Below, in pieces: positions 46,736 through 58,726 of a stretch of 64,000 nucleotides of DNA (position 1 is the stretch's first letter; each line of letters begins with the position of its first letter). Made by a program: the position numbers and the translations under genes. The notes under the pieces were generated by a model. It was not told where the DNA came from, made no database searches, and saw only the letters and a list, made by a program, of their open reading frames with translations. Origin of the DNA: Glossina fuscipes (taxonomy: Eukaryota; Arthropoda; Insecta; Diptera; Glossinidae); the NCBI RefSeq assembly GCF_014805625.2, contig NW_023998565.1:158527-222526 (forward strand). The letters are read 5' to 3'.

Positions 46736-47679
46736 AAATTCTTTCATTAAAACAAGAGTAATAACAGAAAAAACTTGTGATGGGAAAGAGAGCGGTTTAC
46801 CGTTTTAAAATTGTCCAATTAAAATAAATATGAATAAACTTATATTTGTTAAATTTTCAAATTTCATTTTTTTTTAAATTTTCGTATACATAAAAACAAT
46901 TTTATTTTGTCAGAGAATTATACAACAGTTTCTTGTAAAAAAAGACTGAAATGTTTGTTTTTTACTTTTAATTTGATCGCTGTATTAATATGTAAGAATT
47001 TGACTTTGTTTTTAGATAATATGGAAGAATTTCCACCAAAAAGAACAAATTTCGTCCAATTGTTTGAATTACTCAGAGTTTTTTATTCGAATTGTTCTAC
47101 TTTGTTGCCCCGTCAAATAAGCCTCTAATAGTCATGAAAACTTTTGTGTTAAGCCTATATAGTATCTTTAATTTACTCCTTTTTAACTTGTCAGATTTTT
47201 GGGGCCGCCTCGATTATTTAGATAAAAGATGCGCTCAGTAGGCTCCTCCGCTACTATCCGACACTCTGGGCTCCTTGGACGTTATCGACTTACGCACATT
47301 ATAAGGAACTGACGAGTAATTTTCTTGCCCACCCTAGTTGAGTTAAAAGTATAGTTCAAACCTACACAGATGATATCTATTGTAAACATTCTCCTGCCCG
47401 TAAAAACGACTACAAGTAGACATGATAAATATGTAGACATAATAAATAAAATATTATTATTCATCCACTTTCAAAGGGCATATTAATTATTGAGCAAATT
47501 AATTATAAAAAAAAATTAAGTTGAAAAACGTGAAAGAATATATGAGACTAATAATAACCCGCCTTGTAGTGAAAAGCTGTGCCATCTACAAAAATGCGCC
47601 AGTAGACGAAATGGAGGAAAATAAAATTGCTTGAAATTGCTCCGAAAGGACTACTAGGCAAAAAATTAAATATATTAAA
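46736..47679. other. Intergenic
   Basis: No gene recognised. The plus-strand frame at 46907-47128 is low-information. Confidence 0.45.
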
Positions 47680-48078
47680 TTATAAAATGCACTTACATTG
47701 AAGTTGAAGTTGAGGAAAAAAATCTAATTTAGCAAAATACAAATTTTTAACACAACACGGAAGTTTATTCTTTTATAATATCATTTTTTTTTTTATTTTG
47801 CTATTTTTTGTATAATTGTTTTGTATAATCGTTGTTCTTTTGTATAATTCTTGTGTGGAATCACTTCTTTTATTGAACAATTTTTCTGATTTAGCAAGCT
47901 TCCTCGTGCATTCGTAAAATTTCCTTTGAAACCGTTACCCGGCTTTCGTTTTTACACCAAAATAAAAAAAAAATCTCATGTGCGGAGAATGGAGAGAACA
48001 CAGAGTTGCTTTTAACAAATACGAAAAATGGTCAATAAAAAATCTTTATCATCTGTTATATGGAAAAAAGTGGCAACG
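47680..48078. repeat. Inverted repeat, right arm
   Basis: Blocks AAAATGCACTTACA, AACACAACACGGAAGTTTAT, TCTTTATCATCTGTTATATG and GGAAAAAAGTGGCAAC are the reverse complement, in reverse order, of the left arm at 45233-45535. It contains about 90 bp that the left arm lacks (around 47800-47990, TTTTGTATAAT repeats). Confidence 0.75.
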
Positions 48079-48084
48079 TACTCG

Positions 48085-48395
48085 TATGGAATTTTGAATT
48101 ATGTTATTGAATTTTGAATTATGTGAGAGTATGAATTTTGAATTATTTGAGGGTATGGTATTTTCAAGTATGTTATTGAATTTTGAATAATGTGAGAGTA
48201 TGGAATCTTGAATTATATTGAATTTTGAATTATGTGAGAGTATGAATTTTGAACTATGTTATTGAATTTTGAATAATGTGAGAGTATGAATTTTGAATTA
48301 TGTTATTGAATTTTGAATAATGTGAGAGTATGGAATTTTGAATTATGTGAGAGTATGAATTTTAAATTATGTGAAAGTATGGAATTTTGAATAAA
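48085..48395. repeat. GAATTTTGAATTATGTGAGAGTAT minisatellite
   Basis: Irregular tandem array of GAATTTTGAATTATGT and TGTGAGAGTATG modules with period variation of about 16-40 bp, at least ten module copies. It starts immediately after the right inverted-repeat arm. Confidence 0.85.
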
Positions 48396-48464
48396 CTTTG
48401 TGCAGAATTGTTGTTCGAATTATTGTTCAATGATACAAATAAAACAGATGAAAACAGACGTTTG

Positions 48465-48590
48465 CAGTCATCTGAGAGTAATTTAATGAGCGGGCCTGAA
48501 ATCCACCTCGAATCACAGTCATCTGAGAGTAATTTAATGAGCGGGCCTGGATTTCACTTCGATTCATAGTCATCTGAGGGTAATGAAATA
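48465..48590. repeat. 51-bp tandem repeat, about 2.4 copies
   Basis: CAGTCATCTGAGAGTAATTT begins at 48465 and 48516, with a diverged third start (TAGTCATCTGAGGGTAAT) at about 48567. The period is 51 bp, a multiple of three, so the open frame at 48387-48569 carries a repeated SSESNLMSGP peptide. Without other support this frame is not called a gene. Confidence 0.85.
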
Positions 48591-49548
48591 AAATAAATGA
48601 AAGGTGAGAGACGGTGGGCAAATTTTCGTACATATCGCACAAGGTATTTCTTTTAGAATTAATGATATTTAAATTCATTCTTTTGAATTTTTTTTTGTTA
48701 TCTTGAACTATTATTCCGAAGCTAGAATATTTTTTCTTTTGTAGAAATTACAGTAGACATGTAATATCCTCTTCGGAATGTTATATTCTTTGAGCGTAAG
48801 AATTTGAAACGGTAATCTAGCTGAATAAAATCAGTTATTTTGCTTTTTATTTAACATTTATTTTTTGTCGCGCGAAAAAAACCAATATTAATGGGACTTA
48901 CTGAATAATAAATCAAAAAGAGAGTTAACGAATATTTTAGTATTAAATCGCAAGAATTGATATTTACGAAGAAATCTACGGTCGGCATTCGGAGGAAGAA
49001 AAAATCTATTTTGCCCATAATATGGGTGTTGGCCATAGTGCAGACTTTGGTAAACATGTGGCAACAAAGGAATTATTGGAAATTTTCCCTAATATATCAG
49101 CGCGAAACTCCTCCAGTAGTTTTGAACCTTCTTGTTGGAGTAGAGAAGTTTTATCTGTTTCCTTGAACTTTTCTAAAGTGTTTTTATTGTAAATTGTACC
49201 GTAAGTATAGACCCTTCAGTTTCCATTATTTTTCAATGTCATCAACATTTCCAGCTTTCTTATTTGCGTTTTCACGCCAAGCTAGAATTTCCGTGTCTAA
49301 TTCATTTAAAAACAGAAATATCGTAAGACACAACAATTCCTATTTTTTAAGGAATGTGCAGAATAGTTCTCCTCATTTAACCGTTTTCTTTCATTTTTCT
49401 GCACACAATCTGCATGCAATAAGAGTAAATTATATGTTCTCTGCTCTTAACGCAAATTCCAAAAACGCAATGGCTATTATAATAAAATAAAAATATATAA
49501 AAATATATATATATATAAAACCACTTGTACGAATATATCGAAGAATTA
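48591..49548. other. Intergenic
   Basis: AT-rich with no gene recognised. A (TA)n patch lies at 49490-49518. Confidence 0.45.
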
Positions 49549-49798
49549 ACAGGAAATATTCAAAAATATGCGAAAATCGTACGCCAGGTTTCTAAAAATT
49601 TAATAAAACTAGTCAGGAGACGTTCAAGGGGAGATAAATGCTCTTTTTTTAAACAATTATATATATAAGATTATATATTATATAAAACAGGAAATATTCA
49701 AAAATATGCGAAAATTTAACGCCAGGTCTCTAAAGATTTACTAAAACTAGTCAGGAGACGTTCAAGGGGAGATAAATGCTCTTTTTTTATACAATCAT
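49549..49798. repeat. Direct duplication, 138-bp offset
   Basis: About 111 bp from ACAGGAAATATTCAAAAATA to AAATGCTCTTTTTTTA occur at 49549-49659 and 49687-49798 with about eight differences, separated by a TATATATAAGATTATATATT spacer. The copies share AAAACTAGTCAGGAGACGTT exactly. Confidence 0.85.
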
Positions 49799-50614
49799 TC
49801 AGCAGAAGTGAGCTGCACCGGAGAAATGTGCTCGGATTCGTGCTGGTAACATTATTGTCCGGAATAAATTTCAGAGAGAAAATAGACACCAACATCACGT
49901 GGTCGTAAGTTCCTCCGCGCGCCATTTCCATCCTCCTCGCAATATTCATTGCATTCCAATGGTAAGTTTGCATTTATCTCTACTGATTGTCATTTGTGAT
50001 TTAATTATTTATTTCAATTTAATTTCAGATTAAAACACAATAAGATAATAAAAATTGCTCAGCATAAAAAGACAAATTTTTTTTTCCCCTGAAGGATATT
50101 AAGTAGCAGTAAATATGCTGATCAGGTCTTACGTGCAGCGAAAGAACTGCCCATGCTTAGTGTTGATGCCACTTTGCAGCCCATAGCACGTATTACGTAT
50201 TAAAATCAATATATGGCCAAACTTTGTGTGGAATGATCGGGTACATGGTAGAACAAGTCAAAATTTTTGGTTACGGATTGAAGATCCCGAATCCAATTTT
50301 ATCTTTCATTCTCAATTGTTCCTGGTTTTTTTACCAATCCGCAATTACAATTCTATTACAAAAATAAATAAGTTCTGTTTATGTGCTTTCTTCATGTTAA
50401 AATACAGTTTTTAGGCCACGCGCAAATTTGTCTACAGCCTTTACTGCCACAATATTATATACGAGTAGCGAGTGACAGTAGTATATATATGGAGGAACGT
50501 CGACGCGAATTTTTCGGCCTTTGCGTATAGTAGTATATATATGGGGGAATGATGTCCACACACTTCCCCGCTTCCAACACATGACCACACTCCAAACCCC
50601 ACACATGCGCGGAT

Positions 50615-50615
<1 letters not shown>
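49799..50615. other. Intergenic before the gamma LINE series
   Basis: No gene recognised. AGTAGTATATATATGG occurs twice (about 50477 and 50527), close to the AC repeat. Confidence 0.45.
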
Positions 50616-50662
<47 letters not shown>

Positions 50663-50672
50663 NNNNNNNNNN

Positions 50673-50719
<47 letters not shown>
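50616..50719. repeat. (AC)n microsatellite with 10-N gap
   Basis: A perfect AC repeat from 50616 to about 50719, interrupted by the assembly gap at 50663-50672, so its true length is unknown. It abuts the truncated 5' end of gamma LINE A. Confidence 0.95.
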
Positions 50720-50721
<2 letters not shown>

Positions 50722-53381
50722 GGCAGTAGAATCACCAATGCTAGAGGCCGTGCCCTATTGGAAGCGTTTGCAATGCTACCACTGGCGCTGATGAATGACG
50801 GACAAAAACACACGTTCAGAAAAGCAGGCTTTGGATCAATGATCGATATCACTTTCGTGAGTGATAGTCTGGTGCCAAAGTGCAAATGGACGCTCAGTGA
50901 AGGCTACTCGGGCAGCGACCACCAAGCCATCTTTATGAAGGTTGAGGCTCGGCGAGGCAGAGGAGATAGAGACCGGACTCAAAGGGGTCCGAAGTGGAAC
51001 GACACGTCGTTCGACGAAGAAACCTTTAGGCTGACATTCTCTTCCCAAGCCATAAGTGGTGATACAGCGGAGCTGCTCGTAGGCGAAGTGTATAACGCTA
51101 TAAACGAAGCATGCGACGCCTCAATGCCTAGGAGAAGAACGCGCAAAAAAGGCGCCCCGTGCTACTGGTGGAACGCAGAAATAAGCTCGGCTAGGAAGGA
51201 GTGCCTTAAGTCCAGAAGATTAGTGCAGCGATCAAGGAGGAAGACAGGCTTTGACAGTCGGGTCCACGCCTACAAATGCCTGCGCAGGGACCTAAAGAAA
51301 GCCATTAGGCGCAGCAAGAGAAGCTGTTTTGAGGCTCTCTGCAGAGAGGCTGATGTCAACCCATGGGGAACCGCGTATAAGGTGGTCCTCATGAGACTTA
51401 AAGGGCACGGCCGCCCACATGTCACGTGCCCTGTCATGCTGAGTAGAATTGTGACAACACTTTTTCCACATAAGCTGCCGTACCTAGCGGTGGATTTCTT
51501 CGGAAGGGAGCAGGAGCCACCCCCTGTTGTTACCACGGAGGACGTGCTTGCGGCCGGCAAAAGAATTGGCGACAAAAAGGCCCCAGGTCCGGATGGAATC
51601 CCTAATAAAGCCCTGAAGGCGGCGATTAGGGTAAGGCCTGAGATATTTGCCCAGCTTATACAACAGTGCCTCAGAGAAAGAGTCTTCCCGGAGAAATGGA
51701 AAGTGCAGAGACTGGTGCTGATCCCGAAAGGTAACAAGCCGCCGGCTGACCCGTCGTCGTACAAGCCTATCTGTCTCCTGGATACGATGGGCAAGCTGCT
51801 AGAGTCGGTAGTGTACGAGCGTCTGCTGAGAGTAGCCGAAGAAAACGGTGCGCTATCTGATAACCAGCACGGCTTCAGAAGGGCGCGGTCGATAATAGAC
51901 GCCATAAATCACGTAGTGAGGCTGGCGTCCGACGCCATAGCCGGGGATAGGTGGAAAGGGGGCGACAAGAAATACTGTGCCCTGATTACACTGGACGTTA
52001 AAATCGCTTTTAACTCGGCGGATTGGGGAGCTGTCCGCAGGGCTCTTATAAGAACGCGGGTCCCAAGGTATCTATTGGACACCATAACGAGTTACTTGTC
52101 GAACCGTACATTGGTGTATGAAAACGACAACGGCACAGAACAGTATAAAATATCAGCAGGCGTCCCACAAGGGTCAGTTCTTGGCCCTCTTTTGTGGAAC
52201 ATCATGTATGACTATGTCCTGAGGTTGGAGCTGCCCACCGGCAGAACGAGTATTGGATTCGGCGATTATGTTGCGATAGTGGTGGTCGCAAAGCATATTG
52301 CCGATATAGAAGCGAAAGCTACCGAGGCAATCATGCGTATTAAAGGGTGGCTAAATAAGGTGGGCGTAGAGCTGGCTGAACACAAAACGGAAGTCGTGCT
52401 GGTGAGCAGCCGGAAGAAGCTAGAGACGTGCGAGATAAGAATCGGGGACCACATTGTGCAGTCAGTCCCCGCGCTCAAATACCTGGGAGTGATAATTGAT
52501 CACCGCCTAAACTTAGGCGGCACATTGACTACGTGGCGAAGAAAGCAGCAGGCATCCAGACGGCACTAGCAAGGAGCATGCTAAACGTGGGGGGTCTGAA
52601 AGCAGCTAGAAGAAAGGTCATAGCCACTGTGGTGACGTCAATCATTAGGTATGCGAGCCCAGTATGGGCGGGTGCATTGACTGTAAAGGCGCCACTCCGA
52701 AAATTGGCGGCGATATATCGCCTCAGCGCTCTGAGGCAGATTTGCGCATTCCGAACCGTGTCGGAGGAGGCGGCGCTAGTGCTGGCTGGCAATCTGCCAG
52801 TCGACATCCTGGCCGATGAGATGAGCCGCATCTACCAACGGCGTCGCGACAACGATCTCTCCTCGCTAGTTATAAGAGGCGAGGAACGGCTGGTCTCGCT
52901 AAGGATTTGGCAATCGAGGTGGGAAAGAACGACCAAAGGAAGGTGGACGTTCGTTCTTATCCCTAACATAAGACGCTGGGTCGACAGACGGCATGGAGAA
53001 GTAAACTATTACCTAACCCAGCTTCTGACTGGCCATGGCTGTTTCCGGAAATATCTACACAGATTCGGGCACGACAGTTCGCCTAACTGCCCGGTATGCG
53101 AGGATATGGAGGAGGACGCAGAACACGCAATGTTCTACTGCAGCAGGTTCGAGAATGGGCGGCCTCAAGTGCCACCTAACGAGATAACAAGCGCAATGGT
53201 TGGCAGTGCAGCAGCCTGGAACGCCGTAGACGCATTCGCCAGCAATACTCTCGTGGAGTTGCGGCGATTGGAGAGGCAACGGGTGGAGAGCAGAGGGAGT
53301 GGAAGCCGATGGTGCATTCCACTGAGGTCCGACCATCAGGAGCGTGCTAGCGACAACCAGCCCCCGCGAAGTAATACCTAA
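50720..53381 (+). pseudogene. Gamma A ORF2: endonuclease end, RT, Cys-His domain
   Basis: In order: endonuclease C-terminus (SDHQAIFMKVEA near 50915), linker, RT with KAPGPDGIPNKALKAAIR, YKPICLLDTMGKLLESVVYE, DNQHGFRRARSIIDAINHVV, TLDVKIAFNSADW and AGVPQGSVLGPLLWNIMYD. The active-site motif is FGDY where the family has FADD (gamma C reads GFADDIAV), so the second catalytic Asp is lost. A frameshift near 52525 moves to the frame open at 52533-53381, with ICAFRTVSEEAALVLAG and a C-terminal CPVCEDMEEDAEHAMFYC zinc-binding motif typical of R1-clade ORF2. It is inactive by truncation, frameshift and active-site change. Confidence 0.85.
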
Positions 53382-53398
53382 CGGTGGTCCCGCGGGGG
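53361..53398 (+). other. 3'-terminal hairpin of gamma A
   Basis: CCCCCGCG (53361-53368) and CGCGGGGG (53391-53398) form a perfect 8-bp GC stem around a loop that contains the ORF2 stop and TACCTAACGGTGG. The same hairpin occurs in gamma C at 63956-63993. 3' UTR structure of this kind can be recognised by a LINE RT, but that role is inferred. Confidence 0.7.
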
Positions 53399-54354
53399 AG
53401 AGTGGTAGACGAAGTGTGTGTGGGGGGTAGTTTTTAGTACGTATGCGTCAGGGATGGCGAATCGTGCATGCTGCTACTAAGACCCAGCAGTATCTTTCGA
53501 AGATTTTCTACCTCCAGCTCACAGAGCAAAACAAAAAAAAAAAAACACACACAGGGAGAATGATCGTTGCGATTTCGTATCGCGCGGACGTGTTCGAAAG
53601 TGCTCCGTTTATATCATAGGCGATTGTTATCAGAAAATTATCCTAGAGTGGAATTCTTGTATCGGAAAGATAAGTAAACGATAATTAAAAGAGTGATAGT
53701 GCTTTTGAGCGTCTTATTTAGTTATAAAGGCATTTAAAATATAAAGTGAAAGGTCAGGTTTCGTTTTCTTTATTCTTTTTCTCCCTTTTTCTTCTCTGTG
53801 GATTTACCCGCTTTCGTGCTTATTTGGGGGTCGTTCAGTGCCACCCAGGTAAATAAAGAAGATGAGCAAATCACGGGAGGACATTGCCAACTATTGCTGC
53901 TATAAAGCAACCCTGTGCATCTGCGAAAGGTTTTAAAACATTACGCAATAGCACAGACTTACTCCTTGTTTTTCAAGGAACAGCTTAGTGTAGCATAGCT
54001 GAGGGCGACATTAATTTAACAAGCAGTATTGGTCAACCCTACACCGACCCAAGGCCTCAGAGAATAAAGTAAGTACAAAATTTGTAGAAAATACCGCCAA
54101 CGCCAAAAACATACGTACAGAAACATACTCTGCACACACAAGAAACGGACTTGTGTACAAGGACGTCAGAAACATACACATACACAAGTAGATATACATA
54201 AATACATTAAAATAAACACACACGAACACACGCACACGAACTTATACATAGATATATACATCCACACAAACAAACGTAAGAGGAATTCTCATATACATAC
54301 ATTCATAACTATATATACAAGTAGACTAACATATATAACATTAATACGAAAATT

Positions 54355-55687
54355 ATGCCGGCCAAAACCGGAAATAAAGGGACACCTCAAGGCGCACAAG
54401 GCGCCACGGATGATAGTCCGGAAGCGTTCAAAAGGAGTATTCGAATCCAACGCTCACCTGAGCAAATCGCCGGGCAACATACGCAAATGAGAAGTCGGTC
54501 CTCTCCACCGATCCTTCAGGAGGAATCTTTGATGATAAGAGAAGGTGAAAATTCTTTTGTCGAGCTAGGAAAGAAAATTGGAGAACTCATCGAAATGATG
54601 GCCCCAACTCCTTCTGCTCCGGCTAGGCGTACCATTCATCAGCCGATCAGAGATTTGGTGGACATGCTAGCTGTGCTCCATAAAAAAGCCGCAAAAGAGT
54701 TAGGAAATAAAATGCCAAAAAAAGCGGTCAGAGATGGCACTACACAGACCGAAAAAGGAGGCAGAGTAAACGCCACGAAAAGGCTCAGAGAGGAGGGATC
54801 CACGGATACTACTCCTGTGAAGAAAAGTAAGCGGGCCGGTGATGGGATAAATACCAAAAAGGAGGAGCCAAAGCAATCAAAATGCGGAAATGAAGAGTGG
54901 ACCGTGGTCCAAACAAAAAATAGAAAGGTCAAGCCAATCAAATTGGTGAATAGGCCGGATGCAATTGTAATCAAGCAAACGGGCACTATGTCATACAGCG
55001 ATATGCTGAAAAAAAGTTAAAAATGATGGGGAGCTGCAAAAAGTCGGCGAAAATGTGACGAGAATACGGAAGACACTGAAAGGAGAAATGCTGCTGGAGT
55101 TTAAGCAAAGTGCGAAGGAAGAAAACTCTGCTTACCAGAAATTGATGGAAAAAGCGCTAGGCCAGGAGGCTATTGTCAAACTAATGACCACGCAGACAAA
55201 GATCGAATTTAAGGACCTGGATGAAGTTACGTCAGCGGATGACTTAATAGCTGCCATAAATACGAGCTTCAGTAGTCTAAATATCAAGAAGGAAGCAGTC
55301 ACCTCAATTAGGAAGGCGTATGTCGGCACACAAACTGCAACTCTATCGGTTCCAACAAAAACTGCTAAAGAGTTACTTGAAGCCGGGAAAATATAAGTTG
55401 GCTGGGTAGTGAGCAGGATTAGAGAAAAATCCACAGATCCTAAATGCTTTAGATGCTTCGAGGCAGGCGACATTGCTAGAAATTGCAAAGGAAAGACAGA
55501 TAGAAGCAAGTTCTGTCTAAAATGCAGCGAAGAAGGGCACCGCGCAAGAGACTGCAATAAGAGCCCGTGTTGTGGGATTTGCAAGGGACAAGGCAAGCCT
55601 CATGACCACCCAATGGCCGGCAGAAATTGCCCGGTAAATTCACGCGGCGCTAACAACAATGGACAGTCATGTAGTGTATGCAAATAA
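54355..55687 (+). pseudogene. Gamma B ORF1 (gag-like, CCHC)
   Basis: ATG 54355 opens MPAKTGNKGTPQG. A charged, Lys-rich N-terminal half with EEWTVVQTKNRKVKP is followed by a frameshift in an A-run near 55010. The central domain (LKGEMLLEFKQSAKEENSAY) follows, then an in-frame TAA at 55394-55396, and VVSRIREKSTDPKCFRC leads into three knuckles. The first, CFRCFEAGDIARNC, has Asp where His is expected; the second, CLKCSEEGHRARDC, is perfect; the third, CCGICKGQG...HPMAGRNC, is longer. The frame ends at 55687, overlapping ORF2 by about ten bases. The N-terminal charge and triple CCHC are standard for R1-clade ORF1. Confidence 0.8.
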
Positions 55688-58556
55688 ACGTAAATCACTG
55701 TCGTACTACACAAGAGCTGCTAAAACAGAACGTCAGAGAAGCTTCGATTGACATAGTAGCCGTAAGTGAGCCATACAAGGTAGGCTCCGGAAACAGTTGG
55801 GCAAAGGACAAGACTGGAACTGCAGCCTTTTGGCAATGCAGCTTGCACCCGTCAACCATGAGATTCATCTCAGCAGGAGAGGGCTTCGTCTGTGTCAAAT
55901 ATAGAGAGGTTTATCTTTACAACTGTTACTTCCCGCCAAGAATAAACCATGCGGAATTCGAAAAACGTATAGATGAGCTATGCACCGACGCAAGGGGAAA
56001 AACACCGGTAATTTTCGCCGGTGATTTTAATGCCTAGGCAACTGATTGGGGTAGCAAGTGGACGAATGCTAAAGGCAGAATAGTGCTTGAATCCCTAGCC
56101 TCATTGGATTTGACAATCCTAAACGTAGGTAATGAAAACACTTTTAACAGAGATGGTCGTGTCTCCGCGATCGATATTACCATGGCCAGTAGTGCATTGG
56201 CCTTGCGTATACGATGGGGTGTTTGCAACATATATACACGCAGTGACCACGCAGCAATAATCTGGGAAATACAGCAGAGCATGCGGGCGAACAGGGTAAA
56301 ACACCGTTTAAGAGGACCCAAGTGGAAACCAGAATCGCTAGATAAAGAACTCTTCGAGCTTACTTTAGAAGAAGCTGAACCCAGAAACTCAGCTCGCGCT
56401 GCCGTCGCGGAGGTTTTAGCACGGATTATAAAAGCCTGTGACGGTTCAATGATAAGACGTCGCTTCTGTAAGTCCAAGGAGCCAGTATGCTGGTGGACTG
56501 ACGAGATGGCCGAACTAAGGACTCAATGTAACAGAGCGAGGCGTGTCTACCAAAGGTCGAGAGGGACTAGTGCTTACCACAACCACCAAGAAAAGTTCAA
56601 ACTCAGAAGAAGGCTCTTAAAAAAAGCGATAATAGTCAGCAAAAAAAACTGTTTTCAAAAACTGGTAAGTGAGATTAATGAGGACCCATGGGGGATGGCG
56701 TATAAACTGGTAATGAAGAAATTGTAGTATTCTGAACAACCAAGCTGTGCTGAATGTGTGGAAGAGGTAATTGGTACACTGTTCCCACAGAAAGCCAGGT
56801 TCTTGTATGTGCCACTGAGGGAGGAGAGGGACAATATAAATCTCACCGGGCCCGAGGAGATTGCGGCCATCGCAAAAGAAATAAAAGCTAGGAAAGCGCC
56901 TGGCCCTGATGGTATCCCAAATTGCGGTATTAAGCAAGCCATGTTGGCAAGGCCTGCTATGTTTGCGAGCACTTTCAATGCTTGTTTGAAAGAACAAATT
57001 TTCCCAGATAAGTGGAAACAACAGACGTTGGTGTTGCTGCCAAAGCCAAACAAGCCGTCGCATGTTGCAAATGTATACCGCCCTATTTGTCTATTAGATA
57101 CAATAGGCAAGGTGTACGAAAAGATTATTCGAACTCGTTTAGAAGCATCACTGGAGAGATCTAAAGGGCTCTCGGACTTCCAATTCGGCTTCAGGAAAAA
57201 AAACAGCCCAATGGATGCAATAAAAATGGTCACAAATACCGCAGCAGAAGCGATCAAAGGTAAACGTTGGATGGAAGTCAACAAAAAGTATTGCCTAGTA
57301 ATAGCTTTAGATATAAAAAATGCATTCAACTCAGCAAACTGGTATTGCGTCATAGCTACCCTGCAGGAAAGAAGAATTCCACATTATTTGATTAATATAG
57401 TGCCTATTTTACCGGCAGGAAACTGAGATATGTTACGGATAACGGTGCAGGGAGAGGCTGATCACTGGAGGGGTGCCTCAGGGATCAGTCCTAGGCCCTA
57501 CGCTGTGGAACGTAATGTACGACGATATCCTGAGATTACCTCTTCCAGAGGGAGCATCCATCGTGGGTTTTGCAGACGACACAGCGGTAACTATCGTGGC
57601 GAAAACTCTAGAGGTAATTGGCGGAAGAGAAAACAGAAGCGGTATTAATCTCTTCTAGAAAGAAGATTGAGAAAGTGACTATTCATGTGGGAGACACGAG
57701 AATACAGTCTCAAGAAGCAAAAAAATACCTAGATGATAGACTGCAGACTCTCGTTTAAACGCCATCTGCAATACACGGGCGAAAAGGCAGCGAAGGGTGC
57801 AAAGTCGTTGACGCGCTTACTGCCAAACTTGCGTAGCCTTAGGCAAGACCGTAGGAAACTGATCGAAGATGTGGTAACGGCGACAATAATGTACGGCTCT
57901 TCTGTGTGGAACAAGGCTTTCGTTATCCCGTCATACACGAGAGACATACAAGCAGCATACAGGCTATGCGCTCTAAGGGTGTGCGCCGGTTATCGGACGG
58001 TGTCGGAGGATGCGGCTTTGGTTATCGCTGGTATGATGCCAATCGATCTGCGTGGTAAAGAAGGTCTGCATAGAGCCGAATTTCGCAGACTGCCAGCTGA
58101 AGCGGCTAAGCAGCGAGTAAAATACCGTCTGTTGGAAGAGTGGCAGGAGCGATGGAGCATAGCGGGTAAGGGTAGGTGGACGCCTCGACTCATACCAGAC
58201 TTACGGCCCTGGGTGAATAGCAACATGATGAGGTCGACTTTTATTTGACCCAGGTATTTAGCGGCCATAGTTGTTTTCAGTCCTCTCTGAATAGATTTAA
58301 AATAGAGCAGGACCCATTATGTAGTTTTTGTTAGTGCATAGAAGACGCTGAACATGTTTTCTTTGTCTGTCCGAAATACTATAACGAATGACAGAGACTA
58401 CAGACGGAAATTGGAGTGTTACCTCTCCCCGACAATCTTGTGATAAATATGTTGCATGACCTCAAAATACGGAAGGCGGTAGAAATGTTCGCCGCAAACA
58501 TTATGCGTAAACAAAGACACGAAGAGCGTCATCGTAGGCTTTTAGGTAGTGCCTAA
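55678..58556 (+). pseudogene. Gamma B ORF2 (APE, RT, Cys-His domain)
   Basis: The ATG at 55678 (MQINVNHCRTTQELL) lies inside the ORF1 end. Endonuclease motifs: VAVSEPYKVGSG, YNCYFPPR, FAGDFNA, then TAG at 56035 (probably once Trp), SAIDITMAS, RSDHAAIIWE. Further stop at 56725. RT: KAPGPDGIPNCGIKQAML, YRPICLLDTIGKVYEKII, DFQFGFRKKNSPMDAIKM, ALDIKNAFNSANW, frameshifts near 57400-57460, GVPQGSVLGPTLWNVMYDD, and an intact VGFADDTAVTIVAKT active site. Another shift follows near 57630. The C-terminal part (CAGYRTVSEDAALVIAG) ends with CSFC, a stop, CIEDAEHVFFVCPKYY. At least six lesions. Confidence 0.85.
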
Positions 58557-58715
58557 ACGGCTACCCTCCCTGTGAAGGTATACCTAAACGGTCGTGCCAG
58601 AGGGTAGGGAATAGGAGAGGTAGTTTTTAGCGCGTTAAACTCTCGCACTACCCTAAAGGGCGCCTTTTGATGGTCTTCGACCTCACAAAAAAAAAAAAAA
58701 AAAAAAAAAAAAAAA

Positions 58716-58726
58716 CACAGACAGGG
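58716..58726. repeat. ACAC-type target remnant between gamma B and C
   Basis: CACAGACAGGG directly follows the poly(A) of gamma B. It is almost the same as CACACACAGGG between gamma A and gamma B (53546-53556). Confidence 0.8.

Larger units (their letters stand above)
50720..53545 (+). mobile_element. Gamma LINE A: 5'-truncated R1-clade (Waldo-like)
   Basis: It begins abruptly inside the endonuclease (GSRITNARGRALLEAFAML) right at the AC repeat, so ORF1 and the first half of the endonuclease are missing. ORF2 continues to a TAA at 53379-53381, followed by a 3' UTR of about 150 bp and poly(A) 53533-53545. The RT and C-terminal Cys-His domain are closest to gamma C; gamma B is more distant. 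Insertion at ACAC-type repeats is known for the Waldo group of R1-clade LINEs, which supports the clade call. Confidence 0.85.
53546..58715 (+). mobile_element. Gamma LINE B: near full-length R1-clade element
   Basis: It starts after the AC-rich remnant CACACACAGGG that follows the gamma A poly(A), has a 5' UTR of about 800 bp, ORF1 (54355-55687), ORF2 (55678-58556), a 3' UTR of about 130 bp and a 29-bp poly(A) tail (58687-58715). It differs substantially in protein sequence from gamma A and C, so it is a separate subfamily. Its 3' UTR shares CCTAAACGGT and GGTAGTTTTTAG with the corresponding parts of gamma A. Several stops and frameshifts inactivate it. Confidence 0.85.

Noticed and set aside
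50521..50885. His-Thr or Cys-Val repeat proteins
   Set aside because: They are translations of the (AC)n microsatellite on the two strands and span the N gap.
54011..54350. Minus-strand hydrophobic frame
   Set aside because: The sequence is ACACA/ATACATA-rich 5' UTR of gamma B; the frame is a low-complexity artefact.
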